The position numbers and the translations under genes are program-made. From positions 68,871,638-68,935,637 of the forward strand of contig CM060177.1 of assembly GCA_030549775.1 (NCBI GenBank): 64,000 nucleotides of DNA. The letters are read 5' to 3'. Source of the DNA: Tamarix chinensis. Taxonomy: Eukaryota; Streptophyta; Magnoliopsida; Caryophyllales; Tamaricaceae. Positions 57,433 through 64,000 of the stretch are shown piece by piece. Position 1 is the first letter of the stretch. Each line of letters begins with the position of its first letter. The notes beneath the pieces are model-generated. The model was not told the DNA's origin. It made no database searches and saw only the letters and a program-made list of their open reading frames with translations.

Positions 57433-57604
57433 GGACAGTCCCGAGACGGAAAGGAGACGTACCGTTGGAAGGAAGACCATAGTTGGTGAACATCTTAGGG
57501 CTCGGGCCAGATCAAAAGTGACTGGTCAAGTGTACGACCGTGGCCGGCTCTGTAGCACTTCATGCCAAAAATATTTCGGGGTTCAAAACGGCCACCGAAA
57601 TATC

Positions 57605-59549
57605 CTATCAGTTTTTTTTTTTTTTTTTGAATTTTTTTAATAGTTTATATTAATTAAGATAGATAATAGTTTAACTTCTTCTTTTTTTTTAATTTTATTA
57701 GATTGAATCTATTTGTCTAAATCTATATAATGAGTGTGAGATAGGCATCAAATTTACCATTTTACTATGCAATAAATGCGGGACAACCTAGATGTACTTT
57801 TTATTGGTGGGACTAATTTAAAACCTGGTTTGAAATTAGTTACTAAAAAATATTTATCCAATATAATTATTTTTCAATAAAATTAATTTTTTATTTATTT
57901 CAATAATTTTTAAATAAGTTATAAAAATATTCTTAAAATTATATTTACATTTTTTATTAAAAAATAAAATATTTCATTTATATATAATTAAAAGTGTAAG
58001 AGTAAAATTAAAAAATACAATTTAATTTTTCTAAAATAAATTTTTATATAAAATTTTAATAATAGAATAACTAATATTTTATATGAATAAATTATTTATT
58101 TTAGAAATATATACTATTTTTTTAAAAAATAAGTAGTATTTAAATATTTATTTTTTATAAGTAGTTGTAAACATATCTTTAATTCTGATACACCTTAACC
58201 TTAGGCTCGGGTCATGTATATGTTATGTAAGCAATGTGACCTGGTCAACTTTTAATTCTTTGATTTTTCTTAGTTACAAAATTTTAGTCAGGTTTGCAGA
58301 TATTCCAGCATGGTTGAGTATGGGTTGACCGAAGTCAATTTAAAAATCATACCAACAACATAGACAAACGATTGCTATTATTTTAGATTATGAGAAAAAA
58401 GTTAGTTGAGAAGGTCGCATTATTGTTAAGCATGTATATGAAAAAATGTGAAAGCTAAAGATAATATAGTTTGTAAAAATAGTAAAAATAAATCATATTG
58501 AAATTTTAATTACTTATTTAGAGAAAACGTATGTCGTCGAAGAATTCTGCTCAACACCATAATTATAAATAAACACATGCTTTTTTTGCATGGCAGTGCA
58601 ACTTACCTAAATCAATTAAAATTTAAAAGAAAAGTTATTATTATCAATAAAAAATGTAATTAAAGAGACATCATTAAAAAAAATTGGCCATTTATATAGA
58701 AGATTAAAAATGACATTGTATTTAAAGAGATAATTATCAAATAAGAAGCAAACATCGAAGGTTTGATGCAGCTAGAGTATAAATGTTTTTAATTTCTAAA
58801 AAAACATATGAATATTATAATCTTTTTTATATTTATAAAAATTAGTAATTAAAATAATGTTTTATTTTTATGATGATGGTCTTTTACATGTTCATAATGT
58901 TTATTCATATACAACTATGCCAATTTTCAATATTTACCAAATAAAATACTTCATTGTAAATTAATATAATATATCACTATTTTCTATTTTATAATCTATA
59001 ATATATTAATTTTATATTTTTATTCAATAATTATTTCCAAATTATTTTCTTTCTTTTTTATTCAGACTTATTAATTTTTGCAAGTGCACTACTTCATTTT
59101 TACTTTTTTATGCTATATTTGTGTATTTTATTTATGACTATATTTTGAGTAAATATATGTAAAATGCCCCAAAATTCTAATTTTAAGAATTTTAGTTAAA
59201 TAAGAAAAAATTAATTAAATAAATTATTTTTATTAAAATTATAAAGGAATTAATTAGAGCTAATCAAGAGAAAAATAATAAATATTTTAGTTAAGAAAAT
59301 TTTGGGTATTTTGCTAATTAAAATGAAATTTAGGAAAAAACTTTTAAAAATTCTAAATTAGCTTAAAAAGGGAATTAAATATTATTTTATTTAAATATTA
59401 TTATTTTTAAATATCCTAAAATACCAAAATATTCTAAATATCCCAACTCACCTATTTTTTTTTCCTTCTTTCCTTTTCCATTTCTTTCTTCCTTTTCTTT
59501 CATTTTTCTTTCTTTTTCTTTCTTCTTCTTTTCTTTTTCTTACCCTTTT
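57605..59549. other. AT-rich intergenic spacer, no gene seen
   Basis: Very A/T-rich, with a T18 run near 57,611-57,628 and many 'aataaaatattt' words. A pyrimidine-rich stretch at 59,455-59,548 abuts the next element. No coding or repeat unit with clear ends. Confidence 0.45.
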
Positions 59550-60395
59550 TGTAATACCCCGTATTTTTAAAATCTAGATTTATTGAGTTTAATAATTTTA
59601 TTAGCGTAATTTGATGTAAATAATTAATTATTTTAATTTCGATTCGTTTTATGGATTTATCGATGATTTGAACTCATATTTGAATTTAATTAATCGTTGT
59701 CGTTGCGAACCATTCTAGATAAATCCGTTAACGACAATGATTTTATTATATTCTTATGAGTTCGAGTCTCGGTTAAAAATATTTATTTCCGTTCATTCTC
59801 GTATTTGATTTTTAATATTTTAAATTCATATTCGATTATAACTTCCTTGTGTGATTACCGCTTTGTTTTGAAGTTATATTTCGTTAACGAAATATATTAT
59901 TTAAGTTATAGAATTTCTGTTTAAATAGTTAAATTTATTTTAATAATTTTATCCGTAGAAAATATTTCCGACTTTAAATTTATTCGTTTCCGGAAACTGT
60001 TAATATTTTTTTGGGAAGTTTTAAATTAAAAAGATTTTTGGAGTTTAGTTATGAATTTCTTTCTAGAATTAATTTTCTTTCGTTTTATGCTTTTGGTTTG
60101 CGGAAAACCGATTTTGGAAATTATTAAAATTAGTCTCGATTTATTAGAATTTGAATTAAATATGTTCTTATATGTTTTTAAATATTATTTCGAGGTCTTA
60201 TAACTTATTTCTGTAAATAATATAAATTTTTACGTTCGTTGGTAAATTCTTCCGAAAATATTTTCGAAATTCTTAATATAACTATTTTATTAATCATAAG
60301 TCTTCGGATCGGTTCGAAATAAATTTTTATTTAATAAATTTTAGATATAATATCCCAATAACAATTTTAGATAATTAGTATTTCCTTTTATAATT

Positions 60396-60403
<8 letters not shown>

Positions 60404-60438
<35 letters not shown>
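60404..60438 (+). repeat. A35 homopolymer
   Basis: 35 consecutive A residues directly before a C-rich segment (cccaaactgtcggtacccga). On the element's own (minus) strand it is a poly-T run at the end of the purine block. Confidence 0.95.
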
Positions 60439-60439
<1 letters not shown>

Positions 60440-60440
<1 letters not shown>

Positions 60441-60775
60441 CAAACTGTCGGTACCCGACCCCCCTCTCTTCTTTTTCTTTCTCTCTTCTCTTTCCCTGCT
60501 TGTGCCCCCGACTCCTTTACCCTGTGCGTGCTCCCTGTCCCGCGACCCTAGCCGGCTGCCCTTCTCCCTGCCTGCTCCTCCTTCGTCCGCCAGCCACGAC
60601 ACGACCGCCAGCTCGACCGCAGCCAACAGCAGCCGCAGCAGCAACCGAAGCAGAGCCGCTGAAGCAACTGCGCGCAGGAGCAGCAACAGTAGCAGCGAGC
60701 CGCCGTCCGGCTCCGGCGAGCCACCCCCGATTCCCCGACAAAGCTTCTCTAGCATTTTCTCGTCCCGATTGTGTT
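60440..60775 (-). repeat. C/T-rich, CpG-rich block (counterpart of the purine block)
   Basis: Plus strand C/T-rich with many CpG (ccggctgccc, cgaccgccagctcgaccg). On the minus strand it is G/A-rich like the family A purine block. It is open in several frames on both strands (88-126 codons), which is expected from high GC rather than from genes. Confidence 0.6.
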
Positions 60776-60899
60776 GATTTCATTCGGTATAAATTTCCGA
60801 AAAACCCTAACCCTTGATTTGATTAATTGAGTGTGAATTAGCTTATAAAAAGCTAAATTGATTGTTTGTTTATGTATGAATATGCTGTAAGGTTGATTT

Positions 60900-61720
60900 G
60901 GACGGGTTAATTGTGTGGTTGTGTTGGAATTTTTGAAAAATTGGATTTTTAGCCGGGTTATGCCCAAATTTTTCGGATCCGCCCGTTTTTGCGATTTCGG
61001 AAAAATTGATTATATAATATGTTTTAAAATGTATCCAATTTCGTTTTGGAACTGTCAATTTGAGAAATTTATGCAGGTTTTGTCGGAATTTGATTCCTAG
61101 GTCAAATTTTGGGTGTAATGAAATTGGGTCGTATAATTGAGCCATTCCACTCAATTGACTTTATAGTATCGTTTAAAATGTATTTAATTTTATATTGGAA
61201 GTGTTGATTTGGAAAAATTGTGCGTAATTGACCGGAATTGGATTTTTAGGTCAAAACTCCCGCGGGTTTAAATTGGATTGTGTAATCGGGTTATTTTATT
61301 TAATTGACTATATAAATTACATTAGAATATGTTTAATTACATTTTCAAACCGTCAATTGATATGTTTTGGCAAGAATTAATCGGATTTGCGTTCCGGGCT
61401 CAAAAACCCTAATTGGGCTAAATTGTGTATTTCTTTTACTAGTTTTGAGCAATTGATTATTTGATATGTTATAAAATGTGTTTAATTGCATTTGTAAACA
61501 TTCAATTTGATTAAATTTATAGAATTTTACCGACTCATATTTTCGGGCCTAAAACCCTAAATTTCAAGTGAAATTATGAAATCGATTATTCGTATTGTTG
61601 TTTTTCTAAAATTGAATGTATAGAAATAGTTTAAATGGTATTAATTGCTTTATAATACCTTTAATTTGAATTAATTAAATTGAATTACTTGAGTTTGTGT
61701 CGTGGGCTTTAAAACCCTAA
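60900..61720 (+). repeat. Degenerate ~150-bp tandem repeats, about five units
   Basis: 'aaaatgtatccaatttcgttt', 'aaaatgtatttaattttatat', 'gaatatgtttaattacatttt' and 'aaaatgtgtttaattgcattt' occur near 61,024, 61,173, 61,325 and 61,474. Each is followed by 'tcaatttga..aaatttat', an 'ttgaccgga...ggg(c/t)ctaaaaaccctaa'-like segment and 'aattga(c/t)tatat'. Spacing is ~150 bp, with weaker units at either end. Confidence 0.75.
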
Positions 61721-62529
61721 TCTTCGGGGAGGATTTTATAAAATTGATTTTTGCTATGCGTCTCTTATCTAATCGATTTCTGTCTTTGGATTTTAAATCA
61801 TTTAAGTTATGTTTTAATCTAATTGGTTTGGATTTGGTTCCATGCAAATGGTTGGTTTACCTATTTAGTTGTAAAACCTAATAAATAAGTTATTTCGATA
61901 AATTAACTTATGATCGATTATTCTTTCTCGGACTTTTTAAATTAAGTTGAAATATCCCGAGTGATATTTGTATTAATCCGTTTTGATTTAGTTTTAACCT
62001 TAAATCTTAATAAAGCTATGCTTTTAAGTTCTAAGTTTTGGACACGTTTTCTAAGAAAGGTCATTTGTGTTGTTTGTATTTATTTAATTAGAATATGTGA
62101 ATTATTGATTGATAGAATATTTTCTAATTCAGTTTTCGAATTCTATCAGATCTAGGAAAGCCTTCTCATGGATCCACGAGCTAGGGATCTCTCTCCCTCT
62201 TACGTCGCTTAGCTAGCTTCGGATCCAGGTAAGTCTCTACTTACCTCTACTTGTGGGTGTTTAGTAAGGACGGAGCTAATGGCCTTGTGCTATGTGTGAC
62301 ATGGATGTGTTGAATGTTGTGTATGCCATGCTATGCCATGTATTATATGAGTTGTGTATAACTTGCCTTATGTGTAGCGCAGCTTGGAGATTGAGGTATG
62401 TTGTATGTGTTCCCATGATATGAGCATGACATGTATATGTATGATGTTTATGATGTATTATATTATGGCCCTCTAGGACATGCATAATAGGATAAATGGT
62501 AATATGAGTTGGGAACCATCATGGGAGTC

Positions 62530-62960
62530 TTGAAGTTTGTATGATGGTATTAATGTTCTAGGGCGGTACCAATGGTTCGCATGGTGGTATTCGGGTTGTA
62601 TGGTGGTATTTATGATTTTATGGAGGTATTAATGTTGTATGTTGGTATTAGGGTTTGTATGGTGGTATTAATGTTCGTATGGTAGTATTAATGATTGCAA
62701 AATGGTATTGATGGCTTATGGTGGTATTAGGGTTTGCATGGTGGTATTATGGTTGGAATGGTGGTGTTAGGGTTCGCATGGTGGTATTAGGGTTTGTATG
62801 GTGGTATTTGTGATTTCATGGTGGTATTAATGGCTTATGGCGGTATTAGGGTTTGCATGGTGGTATTATGGTTGTATGGTAGTATAAATGTTTTATGGTG
62901 GTATTAGGGTCCGCATGGTGGAATTAGGGTTTTGCATGGGAGTTAATGATTGTATGGGAT
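62530..62960 (+). repeat. GGTGGTATTAGGGTTTGCAT tandem array
   Basis: About 20 units of ~20 bp, 'atggtggtattagggtttgc', with variants 'ggtattaatg'. It occupies the place that the AATTACC array takes in other family A copies (reverse orientation), though the unit sequence differs. Confidence 0.9.
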
Positions 62961-63499
62961 TTAGGGTTGTATGAAAAGTTCGAGAGGCTGTGTGGGATGT
63001 GTAACGTTTGCGTGAGAGCGAAAATTTACGTATGATAGGTTGATTTGGGATGTAAGTAAGGTAATGCAAGTATGATTTGGGCGTTTAACAGTTTTGGACG
63101 GAGAATAGTACGTGGAGTATTATAAGGGTATGGAGGAGACAAAATTAGGGTTTGGAGTGATTAACTCTGGGTCGTTGTGATTAAGTAGGGTTGGAGTAGC
63201 TAATTGTGATTTGTCGAAGATAATTAAGGGTTGGGATGGCTAAGTATGGTTGTTATGATAAAATAGGGTTAAGAGTGGTTAACCACGGTTTGGTGTGGAC
63301 AATTAGGGTTGGTTATGGTTGCTTAGAGTTGTTTGGTGTTATCATGAGTATGTATTGACTAAAGTGTAGTTATGAATGTGAGATTTTATTTGTCGTGATG
63401 TGTACCGTATAAAGAGAATGATTTATGCATGTCAAGGGTGATGAGTGATTAATAAGACACGAATAAGACATTAATCACGTAAAGCGAAAGATGTTGAGT

Positions 63500-63920
63500 C
63501 GAGCCCAGTCCGGTCCACCGGTTAGAATAGTGGTCAGAGGCGTTTTGCCCGGTGCGTTTCGTTCCGGTCCACCGGCTATAATAGTGGTCAGAGGCGTTCT
63601 GCCCTGTGCGTTTCGTTCCGGTCCACCGGCTATAATAGTGGTCAGAGGCATTCTGCCCTGTGTGTTTACATCCGGTCCACCGGTTATAATAGTGGGGGAT
63701 CTCGGCTCGACAGACCCAAACGAATAAGTTAATCCACAGGGAAAATACTAAATACTTACAGTGAAACACCATGTGAGTCGGGGCCAGTCCGGTCCACCGG
63801 TTAGAATAGTGGCCAGAGGCGTGCTGCCTTGGGTGTTGATTCCGGTCCACCGGCTATAATAGTGGTCAGAGGCGTCCTGCCCTGTGTGTTTATTTCCGGT
63901 CCACCGGCTATAATAGTGGG
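63500..63920 (-). repeat. CCGGTCCACCGG near-palindrome array, best-preserved copy
   Basis: Seven units with CCGGTCCACCGG at about 63,510, 63,564, 63,618, 63,672, 63,790, 63,842 and 63,895. Each is followed by 'ttagaatagtgg' or 'ctataatagtgg' and 'tcagaggcgtt(c/t)tgccctgtg'. Unit length is 52-54 bp, with a spacer at ~63,700-63,785. The core is perfectly conserved in all seven units. Confidence 0.93.
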
Positions 63921-64000
63921 GCTCCCGCGCTCACATGGACTAATAAAGAATGCGTTGAATGAATCTGAATGAAGTAATCCACAGGAAAAATACTAAGTAC

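Larger units (their letters stand above)
59550..64000 (-). mobile_element. Family A-type LTR, minus-oriented, CpG-rich, cut by window edge
   Basis: On the plus strand it starts TGTAATACCCCGTATTTTTA, the inverse complement of the family A 3' end, followed by an AT-rich segment resembling the inverse of 52,560-52,870 (tttaataattttatt, gttttatggattt). It continues with a poly-A run, a C/T-rich block, a ~150-bp tandem repeat region, a GGTGGTATTAGGG array and the near-palindrome array, the reverse of the order in other family A copies. CpGs are far more frequent than in other copies, which suggests a young insertion. The 5' end lies beyond 64,000. Calling it family A is by layout and shared motifs; it may be a sister subfamily. 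Confidence 0.65.

Noticed and set aside
60375..60817. Overlapping 88-126-codon frames in a GC-rich segment
   Set aside because: Open in several frames on both strands, low-complexity residues, and located where other family A copies have a non-coding purine-skewed block.
63500..63920. CRISPR-like array (regular repeat with spacers)
   Set aside because: The 'spacers' are near-identical, the context is a plant LTR and no cas genes exist; it is a tandem repeat.
1..64000. tRNA, rRNA or other structured RNA genes
   Set aside because: I looked for tRNA box-like segments and conserved rRNA stretches and saw none beyond primer sites complementary to tRNA-iMet; a covariance search could not be run.

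Overview
This window looks like a gene-poor, repeat-dominated stretch of a plant nuclear genome, probably pericentromeric or similar heterochromatin. The evidence is nested Ty3/gypsy chromoviruses with initiator-Met-tRNA primer sites, a plant-type L1 LINE (DUF4283-like ORF1, EEP endonuclease, RT, zf-RVT tail), a PIF/Harbinger remnant, a Stowaway-like MITE and many very long LTRs. The only gene I see that looks intact and cellular is a single-exon ESCRT-I subunit (TSG101/VPS23, plant ELC) at 56,098-57,309 on the minus strand. The species cannot be named from the sequence.

The layout is nested. Positions 1-5,732 hold pieces of two long-LTR families, here called A and B. Both start TGTAAYACC and end in a GTTACA/ATTACA-type terminus. 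Positions 5,733-14,729 are a minus-strand, internally deleted CRM-like chromovirus whose 5' LTR is split by an almost full-length L1 LINE (9,161-14,063, 19-bp target duplication). Positions 15,597-25,302 are a family B solo LTR (target site CTAGG/CTTGG) split by a family A solo LTR (19,203-24,563) that carries a ~543-bp (GAA)n tract. An Athila/Tat-like protease fragment follows at about 25,340-25,990.

Positions 26,986-39,738 are a chromovirus with 870-bp LTRs and the target site ATATG. It has a rearranged left end: a complete LTR, a copied piece of flank, then a partial LTR. Its integrase is interrupted by a younger minus-strand CRM-like element (33,112-38,362, two 875-bp LTRs, target site ATACT) that has lost most of RT, RNase H and integrase. 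A short family A solo LTR follows at 40,520-43,743, then a MITE at 45,720-45,939.

Positions 47,872-55,177 are a PIF/Harbinger remnant (transposase, then a Myb/SANT-like ORF). Its transposase reading frame is split by a family A solo LTR (47,956-52,873) with a perfect GTATT duplication. After the ELC gene and an AT-rich spacer, another family A member (59,550 to the window edge, minus strand) begins. It keeps many CpGs and so looks younger.

All retroelement and transposon coding regions seen are broken by stops, frameshifts or deletions. The most unusual signal is the conserved modular layout of the family A LTRs: terminal segment, arrays of a near-palindrome (CCGGTCCACCGG), arrays of AATTACC/ACCCTT or GGTGGTATTAGGG units, a kilobase-scale purine-skewed block, and an AT-rich end. 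Family B LTRs carry clusters of a different palindrome (core GTCGAC).
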